From the NCBI GenBank assembly GCA_963741055.1, contig CAVUGU010000031.1, positions 5,876 through 69,875 of the forward strand: a stretch of DNA of 64,000 bases, read 5' to 3'. The position numbers and the translations under genes are program-made. Each line of letters opens with the position of its first letter. Positions within the stretch are counted from its first letter, which is position 1. A model generated the notes under the pieces. That model searched no databases. It was given only the letters and a program-made list of their open reading frames with translations, and had not been told where the DNA came from. The stretch is from Bog-756 sp963741055. GTDB taxonomy: Bacteria > Actinomycetota > Acidimicrobiia > Acidimicrobiales > RAAP-2. This document shows, in pieces, positions 1 through 9,216 of the stretch.

Positions 1-328
1 GGAGGGGCAGGCCGGAGGCCTGGTACTTCTTGGCGATGGAGACGACCAGCCGGAGGTTCGACTGGACGAAGGTCTGCTGGGCCGCCTCTCCTTGGAGTGC
101 GGTACGTCGCAGCTCCCGACGCTTGGCGGGGGTCAGTCCCTTCGGAGCGGAGGCGAGGTTCCCGTCGGCTTCGCGACCGGCCTCGATGGCCTGGGCGAGT
201 CGGACCTCGTCGTCCTTCGTGAGCAGCGGGTACTGGCCGATGTCGGTCAGGTACAGCCGGACCAGGTCTTCGTCGTCTCGCTCGAGCCGCTCCTTTGCCA
301 ACGTCACCGGGTCCTTCGTCTGCCCCAA
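1..328 (-). CDS. RNA polymerase sigma-70 family factor, N-terminal part (cut by window edge)
   Basis: This is a sigma subunit that directs core RNA polymerase to promoters. The reverse strand reads DEDLVRLYLTDIGQYPLLTK, the classic region 1.2 signature, then after about 45 residues QSNLRLVVSIAKKYQ, the start of region 2.1. The rest of region 2 and regions 3-4 lie outside the window. The segment before region 1.2 is short, so this is either a group 2 factor or a primary factor with a minimal N-terminus. The start is uncertain: no ATG is in frame, TTG at 328 and GTG at 307 are candidates, and the frame stays open to TTG at 460. It lies downstream of nadE and the ferritin-like gene on the same strand. 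Confidence 0.85.
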   Translation of the reverse strand, partial: MGQTKDPVTLAKERLERDDEDLVRLYLTDIGQYPLLTKDDEVRLAQAIEAGREADGNLASAPKGLTPAKRRELRRTALQGEAAQQTFVQSNLRLVVSIAKKYQASGLPL

Positions 329-527
329 CCGTGTGGGGGGCCGTCCTGCCCGATCCTGGGACCCCTCGGAGGTCCGGCCCCTCGTTGCGGTCTGGCTCTC
401 ACGGGCGCAGCGATTGCTGCTTTCGAAGTCTACCGGACGCGTCAAGACCTCCGGTCGCAAAGCTCCCTTCCTGCCAGCGGGTATGTCGCAATCCGGCCGT
501 GCACGGGGTCGCCTGACGGAGCCTCGC

Positions 528-1172
528 TCAATCGAGCGGCACCGTGTCCGGGAACGCGACCAGTCCCTGCCGGGCGCCCGCCGCGACCACCAGCGACTCG
601 AGGTGCTGCTGGAACTGGTAGACGGCCTCGACGTCGTGGGGCCGGGTCACCAGGCGCTGCACCAGCCGCTCGCCGGCGTGCCAGTCCTCGGTCTCGTCGT
701 GCAAGACGAGGCGGAGTGCGCGCAGGACCGGGCCGTCGGTGATCGGGCTCGCGACCCGCAGATGGCGCACGTAGGTCGTCACCAGACGGGGAAGGATCAC
801 CCGGTACATCGCGGCCAGCCTCGGCAACGCACCGGGAGGGCCTTCTCCTCCGGGAAGCTCGTCACCTTCGAGCGCCGCGAACAACGCCTGGGTCGGGCGC
901 GACGGCACGCTCAACCGCTCGGCGTCGACACCGGCCAACACCGGCAGGCGTTCGGCCCAGAGCTCGGCGTGCCACGCGTGCCGCATGCTCTGCGCGTCGA
1001 CTTGGAGCTGCACCGCGGGGATCGGCATGTCGACGACCCACGACCCGAGCGTCGAATAGAGGGTGCTCTCGATGAACCGGTACTCGCCGACGAGCGCCGC
1101 GGTCACCCCGAGGGTGAGGACCGAGGCGTCCGCTCCCGCCCGGTCCGTCGCGTGGAGGGCCGGGTCATCCAA
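528..1172 (-). CDS. Ferritin-like helical protein of unknown function
   Basis: A 214-residue, mainly helical protein that I cannot assign firmly. It is rich in E/H/D pairs on predicted helices (GEYRFIE near residue 30, RHAWHAELW near 65, HDETEDWHAGE near 165), which resembles ferritin-like or MiaE-like di-iron proteins; that link is inference. The TTG start at 1172 has a GAGGAGG ribosome site about 8 bases upstream and overlaps the nadE stop region, so it is probably co-translated with nadE. The frame also runs open into the nadE C-terminus because of a frameshift there, so it should not be read as a fusion. Confidence 0.6.
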   Translation of the reverse strand: MDDPALHATDRAGADASVLTLGVTAALVGEYRFIESTLYSTLGSWVVDMPIPAVQLQVDAQSMRHAWHAELWAERLPVLAGVDAERLSVPSRPTQALFAALEGDELPGGEGPPGALPRLAAMYRVILPRLVTTYVRHLRVASPITDGPVLRALRLVLHDETEDWHAGERLVQRLVTRPHDVEAVYQFQQHLESLVVAAGARQGLVAFPDTVPLD

Positions 1173-2940
1173 CCTCGGGGGCCTCCTCGCCGGTCGCGCC
1201 CTTCGCCACGCCGCGCGCAGTGCCGACCGGTGCGGTACTCGGTTGGTGATGGGCATCCGCCGGTCGCGCCCGAAGGCCTTCGTCGAGATGCGCACCCCTG
1301 GCGGCATCTGGCGGCGCTTGTACTCGGCCCGGTCGACGAGCTCGACCACACGTCCGACCACCGCGGGATCGTAGCCCTCCGCGATCAAGTCGTCGGCGGA
1401 CCGATCGCCCTCGACGTAGCCCGCGATCACCGGGTCGAGGACCGGGTAGGGCGGGAGCGATTCCTCGTCGCGCTGGTCGGGCCGCAACTCGGCCGAAGGC
1501 GCTTTGGTCAGGATCGGTTCGGGAACGAGATCGAAGCCGGCGATCTTGTTCCGGTGCAGACAGAGCTCGTAGACGAGGGTCTTCGGCACGTCCTTGATCA
1601 CCGCGAACCCACCTGCCGAGTCGCCGTAGAGGGTCGAGTACCCCGTCGCCATCTCGCTCTTGTTGCCGGTGGTGAGGACGATCCATCCGTTGGCGTTGGA
1701 GAGCGCCATGAGCAGCACGCCGCGCAGACGTGACTGCAGGTTCTCGTCGGTGAGCCCGGCGGGTTCGGAGCCGATGGCGGGGGCGAGCGTCGAGGCGAAC
1801 TCGCGGTGAACGGGCTCGATGCGCGAGGTTGGTCACCTCGATGTCGAGGTTGGCGCCGAGTGCGACCGCGTCCGTGATCGAACCCTCGCTCGAGTACCGA
1901 GAGGGCATGGTCACTCCGTGCACGTGCTCCGCCCCGAGCGCGTCGACCGCGATGGTGGCGACCAGCGAGGAGTCGATCCCACCGGAGAGCCCGATCACCG
2001 CGTCGGAGAAACCGTTCTTCGAGACGTAGTCGCGGGTGCCGAGGACGAGCGCCTCGTAGACCTCCTCTTCGGGTCCGAGCACCGGAGCGAGAAAGGGCGC
2101 GAGCGGCGCCAGTCCCTCCGACCGGGAGACCCCGCTCACGAATCACCGCGTCCGCGTGGGTGCCCCCGCCGGTTCCCCGACGGCCGCTCGCCGCGCGGGG
2201 CGCCTCGACGTCGACGAGCAGCACCTCCTCTTCGAATTGACGAGCGGAGCCGAGCAGCTCGCCGTCGGCGCCCATCACGAGGGACGCACCGTCGAACACC
2301 AGCTCGTCCTGGCCACCGACCTGGTTCACGTAGACGATCGGGCAGCCGGTCTCGGCCACCCGTTCGGCGAGCACCGCCAGACGCTCCTCACGCCGGCCCC
2401 GCGAGTAGGGGGAGGCGTTGAGATTGACCAGCACCCGCGCACCGGCATCCGCCTCCTCGCACATCGGTCCGTTCTCGAACCACATGTCCTCGCAGACCGA
2501 CATCCCGACCGCCACGCCGCCCACCACGAAGGAGAGGGGGCCGCCGCGGCCCGGGACGAACCAGCGCTCCTCGTCGAAGACGCCGTAATTAGGGAGTATC
2601 CGCTTGTGGTAGCTCCCGAGGATCCGTCCTCCCGCACAGAGCGACGCCGCGTTGAGCAGCCGCCCGGTCGGGGTCACGGTCGACGTGACCGACCACCGCC
2701 GCGCAGGCCCGGGTGGAGGCGGCCACCTCTGCGAGCGCCGCCAGGTTGTCGTCGACGAAGGAGGCACGCCCGAGCAGGTCCTCGGGCGGGTAGCCGGTCA
2801 CCGCGAGCTCGGGGAAGACCGCCAGGTCCGCGCCGGCACGCTCCGCCTCGTCGAGCGCGGCGAGAATCCGTCCGGCGTTGCCCGACAGCGTCGCCCACCA
2901 CCGTGTTCACCTGGCACGCGGCCACCCGGATGCGGTCCAC
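1165..2940 (-). CDS. nadE: Glutamine-dependent NAD+ synthetase (frame-disrupted in this sequence)
   Basis: It converts deamido-NAD+ to NAD+ using glutamine-derived ammonia. The N-terminal part (start GTG 2940, MDRIRVAACQVN) is a nitrilase-fold glutaminase with the Glu in PELAVTGYPPEDLL, the Lys in YHKRILPNYG and the Cys in SVCEDMWF. The C-terminal part is the synthetase, with the ATP-pyrophosphatase loop LSGGIDSSLVA, then TTGNKSEMATGYSTLYGD and the terminal GRDRRMPITNR. These conserved pieces lie in different frames: I place shifts near 2890, 2665, 2180, 1835 and 1240. Both domains and all active-site residues are present and in order, so sequence error is likelier than a pseudogene. The stop used here (1165) depends on how the last shift is resolved. 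Confidence 0.85.
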
Positions 2941-3015
2941 CGGTCGTCAGCCTACCGGCGCCTTCATCAGGGCTTTCCTCCCGTCACTGCCCCGGCGGGC
3001 CGAGTTCATCGGGCG

Positions 3016-3031
3016 TTCACGATCGCGAAAC
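3016..3031 (+). promoter_or_regulatory. GlnR-like box in the nadE/glutamine synthetase II intergenic region
   Basis: The sequence TTCAC-GATCGC-GAAAC matches a GlnR half-box pair (GTNAC, six bases, GAAAC) at nine of ten defined positions. It lies about 175 bases before the type II glutamine synthetase start, and a GlnR-like regulator is encoded three genes downstream. The 266-base gap between the divergent nadE and glutamine synthetase genes holds no gene I can see. The binding role is inferred. Confidence 0.5.
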
Positions 3032-3206
3032 GGTCGCGACATCGCGGCCTGGAAGAGTGGATCGCGACGCGGTGACGCCGCCGGAGGTTCGGTAGGCCGA
3101 TGGTAGGTTCGCTTCGCGCCGGAGCCGACCGGCCCGACGAGGGGCGCCCGGACCGAACCTGCCCATGCGGCCGCGCATCGGGCACCGCGACCGAGGAGAG
3201 AGAAAG

Positions 3207-4220
3207 TTGCCGTACCAAGCCGAGTACATCTGGATCGACGGAACCGAGCCGTCACCGCTGCTGCGGAGCAAGACCAGGGTCGTCCCCGACGGGGAGGAGC
3301 CCGGTATCTGGGGCTTCGACGGCTCGAGCACCAACCAGGCGCTCGGCCACGATTCCGACTGCGTGCTCCAACCGGTGTTCAGCTGTCCCGACCCGCTCCG
3401 CGGACCGGGGGACCGCCTGGTGATGTGCGAGGTCCTCCTCACCGACTTCACCCCACACCCCACCAACACCCGCTGCAAGCTCCGCGAGGTGGTGGAGAAG
3501 TACGAGTCCTTCGAGCCCTGGTTCGGGATCGAGCAGGAGTACACCTTCTTCAAGGACGGCCGTCCGCTCGGCTGGCCGTCCGCGGGTTACCCGGCGCCCC
3601 AGGGCCCCTACTACTGCGGCGTCGGCGGCGACAAGATGCCCGGGCGCGAGATCGTCGAGCTCCACACTGCGGCGTGCATCGACGCCGGCCTCTCGATCGA
3701 GGGGACCAACGCCGAGGTGATGATGGGGCAGTGGGAGTTCCAGATCGGGGTGCTCCCCCCGATCGAGCTCTCCGACCAGCTCTGGGTGGCCCGCTGGCTC
3801 CTCTTCCGGATCGCCGAGGACTTCGGCGTCTGGGCGACGCTCGAGCCGAAGCCGATCCTCGGGGACTGGAACGGCGCCGGGGCCCACACCAACTTCTCGA
3901 CCAAGGCGATGCGTGAGGACGGTGGCTGGGAGGCGATCATCGCGGGCTGCGAGGCGCTCGCGAAGAAGGTCGACGAGCACATCGCGGTCTACGGCGTGGG
4001 GATCGAGACGCGCCTGACCGGCGCCCACGAGACCGCCCACTTCGAGAAGTTCACCTACGGGACCTCCGACCGGGGCGCGTCGATCCGCATCCCCTGGGCG
4101 ACCGCCAAGGACAAGCACGGGTGGATCGAGGACCGGCGGCCCAACGCCAACATGGACCCCTACGAGGTGACCGCGGTCATGGTCGACACCGTCTGCTCCG
4201 ACGCGGCCGCGTCGGGCTGA
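3207..4220 (+). CDS. glnII: Type II (eukaryote-like) glutamine synthetase
   Basis: A cytoplasmic ATP-dependent enzyme joining glutamate and ammonia. At 337 residues it has the short length of the type II family rather than the 450-plus residues of type I. Family signatures run in order: GFDGSSTNQA near residue 35, WFGIEQEYTF near 108, GTNAEVMMGQWEFQIG near 175, and GDWNGAGAHTNFSTK near 225. I chose TTG 3207 (LPYQAEYIW) because GAGGAG lies just upstream. It is followed by a type I synthetase and a GlnR-like gene, and a GlnR-like box lies upstream. Type II enzymes are not controlled by adenylylation, so transcription is the likely control point. Confidence 0.93.
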   Translation: MPYQAEYIWIDGTEPSPLLRSKTRVVPDGEEPGIWGFDGSSTNQALGHDSDCVLQPVFSCPDPLRGPGDRLVMCEVLLTDFTPHPTNTRCKLREVVEKYESFEPWFGIEQEYTFFKDGRPLGWPSAGYPAPQGPYYCGVGGDKMPGREIVELHTAACIDAGLSIEGTNAEVMMGQWEFQIGVLPPIELSDQLWVARWLLFRIAEDFGVWATLEPKPILGDWNGAGAHTNFSTKAMREDGGWEAIIAGCEALAKKVDEHIAVYGVGIETRLTGAHETAHFEKFTYGTSDRGASIRIPWATAKDKHGWIEDRRPNANMDPYEVTAVMVDTVCSDAAASG

Positions 4221-4412
4221 GCAGGGAGCGTCGGCCACGGCGACGGGCGGCGAGCCGCTCCCGGTCGTCGCGGCCGACCCGCGTGGGAACTGCCCCGGCG
4301 GTCCCGCGCGGGTGGCGGGATCCGGTCCGGTCGGGGCCACGGTTCGACCCGGTCGCACCGGCCCTGCGAGAATGAGTGGATCGACCAGGCACCGCGAGAC
4401 CGCGATCCACTG

Positions 4413-5801
4413 GTGCCCGACGAGGTACCGGGGGTGATCAGGAGCCAGGAGGAGTACGTCCTCCGGACGGTGGAAGAGCGCGGCATCCGCTTCGTCCAGC
4501 TCTGGTTCACCGACGTGCTCGGCACCCCGAAGACCTTCTCGATCACCCCCGCCGAACTCGAGAACGCGCTCGACGAAGGGATGACCTTCGACGGCTCCGC
4601 GATCGACGGCTTCAGCCGGGTGCAGGAGAGCGACGTCCTCGCCCGGCCGGATGCGAGCACCTTCCAGCTCCTCCCCTGGCACGGTCACGGGCACGGGCAC
4701 ACCAACGGCGACGAGCCCGAAGCCGAGGTGGCCCGGGTCTTCTGCGACATCGTCGACCTCGACGGCTCCCCGTTCCAGGGCTGTCCGCGCCACGTGCTCC
4801 GCCGGACCCTCCAGCGCGCCCGCGAACGGGGCTTCACCTTCTACGCCTCACCGGAGATCGAGTACTTCTACTTCGCCGACAGCGACCCCGGCCACCCCCC
4901 GACGACCCTCGACAGCGGCTCGTACTTCGAGCTCACCGTCGCCGACCGGGCGAGCGACATCCGCCAGCGCACCGTGCTCACCCTCGAGGAGATGGGGATC
5001 CCGGTCGAGCACGCCCAGCACGAGGACGCCCCGTCCCAGCACGAGATCGACCTGCGCTACACCGACGCCCTGACCATGGCCGACACCGTCATGACCGTGC
5101 GGCTGGTGGTGAAGGAGATGGCCCGCCAGCAAGGTGTGTCCGCCAGCTTCATGCCGAAGCCACTCGCCGGCGTGCAGGGCTCGGGTATGCACACCCACCT
5201 CTCGCTCTTCCGCGACGAGGCCAACGCCTTCGTCGACACCGATCGGCCGGGGGGCCTCTCGGAGGTCGCCGAGGGATTCATCGCCGGGCTCCTCCGCCAC
5301 GCCGGGGAGATCACCGCGGTGACCAACCAGTGGGTCAACTCGTACAAGCGGCTGGTGTCGGGGTACGAGGCCCCGATCCACGTCTCGTGGGCGCGCAACA
5401 ACCGGTCGGCGCTGGTGAGGGTGCCGGTCGTGAAGCCGGGCAAGCTCGAGTCGACCCGCGTCGAGTTCCGATCGCCCGACAGCGCCTGCAACCCCTACCT
5501 CGCCTTCGCGGTCATGCTGGCCGCGGGTCTCCACGGGATCGAGCAGGGCTACGAGCTCCCGCCGGAGACCGACGCCAACCTCTTCGACCTCGCGCCGGAC
5601 GAGCTGATGGCGAAGGGCATCCTCCACCTCCCCGGCACCCTCCAAGAGGCGCTCGTCCTGATGGAGACCTCCGAGCTGGTCGCCACCACTCTCGGCGACC
5701 ACGTCTTCGAATGGTTCCTGCGCAACAAGCGCGCCGAGTGGGACCTCTACCGCGCTCATGTGACCCAGTTCGAGCTCGACCGCTACCTTCCTCTGCTGTA
5801 G
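4413..5801 (+). CDS. glnA: Type I glutamine synthetase
   Basis: A 462-residue type I glutamine synthetase family protein. It has the N-terminal GMTFDGSAIDGF motif, the metal site ASPEIEYFYF, the ATP-binding MPKPLAGVQGSGMHTHLSL and the glutamate-site VEFRSPDSACNPYLAF. The tail lacks a recognisable adenylylation tyrosine motif (NLYxLP) and has NLFDLAP instead, like the alpha subtype, so adenylylation control is doubtful. The start is GTG 4413; GTG 4434 is an alternative and neither has a strong ribosome site. It lies between the type II synthetase and the GlnR-like gene on the same strand. Confidence 0.9.
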   Translation: MPDEVPGVIRSQEEYVLRTVEERGIRFVQLWFTDVLGTPKTFSITPAELENALDEGMTFDGSAIDGFSRVQESDVLARPDASTFQLLPWHGHGHGHTNGDEPEAEVARVFCDIVDLDGSPFQGCPRHVLRRTLQRARERGFTFYASPEIEYFYFADSDPGHPPTTLDSGSYFELTVADRASDIRQRTVLTLEEMGIPVEHAQHEDAPSQHEIDLRYTDALTMADTVMTVRLVVKEMARQQGVSASFMPKPLAGVQGSGMHTHLSLFRDEANAFVDTDRPGGLSEVAEGFIAGLLRHAGEITAVTNQWVNSYKRLVSGYEAPIHVSWARNNRSALVRVPVVKPGKLESTRVEFRSPDSACNPYLAFAVMLAAGLHGIEQGYELPPETDANLFDLAPDELMAKGILHLPGTLQEALVLMETSELVATTLGDHVFEWFLRNKRAEWDLYRAHVTQFELDRYLPLL

Positions 5802-5870
5802 TTGGGCGAATTGGTCGACACGAGCGTCGAATCCGGCCTCGCCGGCAGAGCGGGAAGGGGGAGGAACACA

Positions 5871-6551
5871 GTGGAACCATTGCTGTGCTATCCCCCACAG
5901 CCGCCGGTCTCGGTGGTCGCGGTGCTCGATCGGGCCGGCTATCCCTTCGAGGGGATCGCCGGTCCGGAGGCGGCCGACGACGCGGAGCCCGAAGGCGGCT
6001 GGTCGGGTGCGGTGATCTGCAGCGGCACCGACCCGATCGGCGCGTTCCTCCTCTGCCGGCACCTGCGCAAGCGCGAGGTCCCGCTCGCACCGGTGCTCGT
6101 CGTCGTCCCTCCCGAACAGCTCGGAGAGCTCGAGTTGCGCGAGGACCTCTTCGACGACCTCTGCCTCGAGCCGGTCAATGCGGAGGAGCTCACCGCCCGG
6201 CTCGCGCACCTCTTCTGGCGGACCGGAAAGGGCCTCCGCCCCGACCTGATCGAGCACGGGCCGCTCGTGCTCAATCTCGAGACGTACCAGGCGGCGGTGG
6301 CCGGGAAGGTGCTCGACCTCACCTACATGGAGTACGAGTTGCTCAGGTTCCTCAGCGCCCGACCGGGGAAGGTGTTCACCCGCGAGACGCTGCTCAGCAG
6401 GGTGTGGGGCTACGAGTACTACGGAGGCGCGCGCACTGTCGACGTCCACGTGCGGAGGCTCCGCGCCAAGCTCGGCGAGGAGCACGCGCACCTCATCCAG
6501 ACGGTGCGGTCGGTCGGCTACCGCTTCGGTCAGACCAGCTGGATGCCTTGA
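5871..6551 (+). CDS. GlnR-like OmpR-family transcriptional regulator
   Basis: A 226-residue protein with a degenerate receiver domain (1-115) and a C-terminal winged helix (130-222). The DNA-binding half reads LDLTYMEYELLRFLS, then GKVFTRETLLSRVWGYEYYG and RTVDVHVRRLRAKLG, very close to actinobacterial GlnR. The usual phosphoryl-accepting Asp is not evident; the strand carries GAVICSGTDP. That fits GlnR, an atypical regulator that needs no cognate kinase. GTG 5871 was chosen over an upstream in-frame start because GGGGGAGG lies 6-12 bases before it. Its place next to two glutamine synthetases supports a role in nitrogen control. Confidence 0.85.
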   Translation: MEPLLCYPPQPPVSVVAVLDRAGYPFEGIAGPEAADDAEPEGGWSGAVICSGTDPIGAFLLCRHLRKREVPLAPVLVVVPPEQLGELELREDLFDDLCLEPVNAEELTARLAHLFWRTGKGLRPDLIEHGPLVLNLETYQAAVAGKVLDLTYMEYELLRFLSARPGKVFTRETLLSRVWGYEYYGGARTVDVHVRRLRAKLGEEHAHLIQTVRSVGYRFGQTSWMP

Positions 6552-6570
6552 GCGGCGCGCCCCTCGGGTT

Positions 6571-6939
6571 TCAGCGCCCCTCGAGGTAGGCCCAGACCTC
6601 GACTTCGACGAGCGCGCCGAGGGGGAGCCCGGCAACCGCCACCATCGAGCGGGCCGGGCGGAAGTCCCCGAAGAAGGCAACGTACGCTTCGTTGACCGCG
6701 GCCGCGTCGGCCATGTCGGTGAGGAAGACCGTCGTCTTGACCACCTCGGCGCGAGTGGCCCCGTGACCCCGCAAGAGACCCTCCGCGTTGGCGAGCGCGG
6801 CGCTGAGTTGGCCGGCGGCGCCACCGTCGACGAAGGTCGGTGCTTCGCCCGGCTCGGAACGGAGACCGAGCTGGCCCGAGCAGATCAGCCAAGGTCCCGC
6901 GGTCACGATCGGGGAGTACGGACCCATGGCAGTGCTCAT
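6571..6939 (-). CDS. RidA/YjgF family protein (probable enamine/imine deaminase)
   Basis: A 122-residue cytoplasmic protein of the RidA family, which hydrolyses reactive enamine/imine intermediates from PLP enzymes. Family signatures: GPYSPIVTAGPWLICSGQLG at the N-terminus, NAEGLLRGHGA in the middle, FFGDFRPARSMVAV, and the C-terminal GALVEVEVWA. The key arginine of the active subfamily is present in PARSMV. ATG 6939 has GAGGAG five bases upstream. It is convergent with the GlnR-like gene. Confidence 0.9.
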   Translation of the reverse strand: MSTAMGPYSPIVTAGPWLICSGQLGLRSEPGEAPTFVDGGAAGQLSAALANAEGLLRGHGATRAEVVKTTVFLTDMADAAAVNEAYVAFFGDFRPARSMVAVAGLPLGALVEVEVWAYLEGR

Positions 6940-6994
6940 CGGTGCTCCTCGCTCTCGGTGCGGCTCTGCGGACAGCGTCAGCCTAGGCAGCAGA

Positions 6995-8633
6995 TCAGCG
7001 GCGACCGCCGCCCGAACGGTCGGTCGGCCACGTCGGTGGCGCGCCGTCGGCGAGCCACCGGGCCGCTGCGACCGCGGCGAACACCGCGTCCGATCCGTTG
7101 ACGGCACGTTCTCCCGACCGAATCGATCGTCACCTCGACACGTGGCATCGCACGTGCCTGGAGGATGCCGAACGACCGGATGGTGAGGTCGCGCACCTCA
7201 CCCTGGTCGTCGACGGAGATGCCCTCCGAACGCACCAGGCCGAGGGCTTGGTGCGCGGCACCGATGCAGAACGAGCGCAGGACGACGTCGTCGCCGGCCG
7301 GACCCGCGTCGACGACGATCTCGATCGAGCCGTCGGAGCGGCAGGTGGCCACCGCCCGACCGCCGGTCGGTCCGGTCACCTCGACCGGAACGTCGGTCTG
7401 CCGCTCGCCACAGATCGCGCCGTGGCGCGCCGGCGACCGACAGCGCGGCCGCTTCCGCCCACACCGCCGCACGGGGATCGAGGGAGAGGGGCGGTCCGGG
7501 CAACCCAACCTGTTCGAGGACGACGCCCGGCGCGGTCCTCGCGACTCGGTCGACGAGTGCTCGGCCCACTCGTCGGGAGGAAAGCCCCCCGCAGTGGGTG
7601 CGCCGACCCGGAGCACACCCGATCCGTCCGGCCGCACCCCTCCCGCGACCGGCGGCCGCTTCGGGCCGAGACGGACGACGTCCTCTCGCGACCAGAGGAC
7701 GCGAACCGCTTCACCGCGTTCGTTCGCCAGTCTCGAGGCGTCGGCTTCGACCGGCGAGTGACGCTTCCCGCCGAAGGCCCCGCCGTTCGCGCAGGCCGAC
7801 CGCGGGTGCGCCGCCCGGTACGCACCACGAGGCGTCCGGCTCGAGGTACGCCGGCTCCGCCCAGGTCGTGCGCAAGCTGAGCGCCCAGTCCCCGGCCGGG
7901 ACCTCGATGGGGTGGTGAAGAGCTGCCGGGCTGCTCCGGCCCTGGACCCGCGCGGCCGCGCGCCTCGCCTCGGCCGGCGACGCGGCGACCGCGAAGCCCC
8001 CACTCGAACTTGGCACCGCGACCGACGCGTCCGAGCGGGGTGGTGTCGTCGGCGAAGCCGGCCAGACCGAGCACGACGTCGGTCCCGACCCGCTGCACCG
8101 CACCACCCTCGAGCGTCGCCCGAGCCCCCGCGGCCTCGAGGTCCCGATTCGAGTCGGAGGATGCGCAAGGCTCCTCTTCGTCGCGGACGATGCGGGCCGC
8201 CTCCTCGATGGTCTGCCAACCCGTGCACCGGCAGAGGTGCGCGAGGAGTGCGCGCTCCACCTGATCTTCGGTGACGGAGGTTCGGCGAGCTGCCGGAACG
8301 ACCCTCGGCCGCGAGCCGCATGACGATCCCCGGCGTGCAGAACCCGCACTGGCTCCCGCCGGAGGCGAGAAGGGCTTCGGCCCACGCGGTGCGAACCTCG
8401 TCGGCAAGCCCTTCGAGGGTGGTCACCTCGCGGCCGCCGACCCTTCGAAGAGGGGTCACGCAGGCCACCCGGGGGACACCGTCGACCCAGACCGTGCAGC
8501 AACCGCACTGGCCCTGGGGGCTGCACCCGTCCTTCACCGAGCGGAGCCGGAGCCGCTCGCGCAGCAGGTCGAGCAGGGTCGAACCGTCGTCGGGGGCTTC
8601 GACGTCCGCGCCGTTGACGCGGAGGCGGATCAG
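6995..8633 (-). CDS. 2Fe-2S domain fused to a shortened xanthine dehydrogenase-type molybdopterin domain (frame-disrupted)
   Basis: A roughly 540-residue redox protein. The first 160 residues are a xanthine dehydrogenase-type small subunit: STLLDLLRERL, CSPQGQCGCC, GSQCGFCTPGIV and HLCRCTGWQTI, giving two 2Fe-2S sites. The remainder aligns with the C-terminal half of a molybdopterin subunit: DWALSLRTTWAEPAYLEPDA, GGAFGGK, VLWSREDVVRLGPKRPP and the tail DLTIRSFGILQARAMP. The N-terminal half of a normal 750-residue molybdopterin subunit, and the FAD subunit, are absent. The pieces lie in three frames with at least five shifts (about 8330, 8060, 7770, 7560, 7420, 7090). The start is unclear: no ATG or GTG, and CTG 8633 is the nearest plausible codon. 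The stop TGA at 6995 follows WLADGAPPTWPTD. Confidence 0.65.
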
Positions 8634-8637
8634 CGGA

Positions 8638-9003
8638 TCAGCTGAAGGAGGAACCGCAGCCGCAGGTCCGGCTCGCGTTGGGGTTGGTCACGTGGAAACC
8701 CGCGTCCTGGAGCCCGTCGTTGTAGTCGAGGACCGAACCCTTCAACAGGTCGGCGCTCGTCGGGTCCACGACGACCTTCACGGTGCCGAATTCCCTGACC
8801 ACGTCGTCGTCCGCCACGTCGGTGTCGAAGAACATCTCGTAGCTGAAGCCCGAGCATCCTCCCGGCCGGACCGCCACCCGCAACGAGAGGTCCTCGGCGT
8901 CCTCCTGGGCGAGCAACTCGGCGACCTTCGCGGCCGCGCCATCGGTGAGCGTCACCGGGCTGGGCTTGCTCCCGATGCTGACGTTCTGCATGGTGGTGCT
9001 CAT
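8638..9003 (-). CDS. A-type iron-sulfur carrier (HesB/IscA/ErpA family)
   Basis: A 121-residue protein that carries nascent Fe-S clusters to apo-proteins. The three conserved cysteines are present: PGGCSGFSYEM near residue 57, and TCGCGSSFS at the C-terminus. ATG 9003 has GGAGGA upstream. The stop overlaps or abuts the start of the 2Fe-2S/molybdopterin gene downstream, and the Fe-S loading protein Mrp is divergently transcribed just upstream, so the locus handles Fe-S metabolism. Confidence 0.92.
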   Translation of the reverse strand: MSTTMQNVSIGSKPSPVTLTDGAAAKVAELLAQEDAEDLSLRVAVRPGGCSGFSYEMFFDTDVADDDVVREFGTVKVVVDPTSADLLKGSVLDYNDGLQDAGFHVTNPNASRTCGCGSSFS

Positions 9004-9216
9004 CGAGCTTCCTCCCGAAATCATGGCTCGTCCGACAGGCGACGACCGGCTTCCCCGGTCGATTGGCCTCGCACCAGCGTACCCGCGCCCGTCGTGGGTC
9101 GATGCCTCGCTCGAAGTGACCGCCCGCCCCACCGACGCGACCCACCGGGCGCCGGTCGGCGAACGTCTCGACGACGTTCGGGTCGTTTCCGGGGGCGGAC
9201 CGGTAGAATTCCGCAG

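Noticed and set aside
528..1718. A single protein combining the NadE C-terminus and the ferritin-like domain
   Set aside because: The continuity results from a frameshift near 1240. A ribosome site and TTG start at 1172 mark a separate gene, and NadE normally ends just after PITNR.
8320..9216. Long N-terminal extension of Mrp
   Set aside because: The extension overlaps the A-type carrier and the 2Fe-2S fusion on the other strand and has no domain character; GTG 9217 directly precedes the MIP18 domain.
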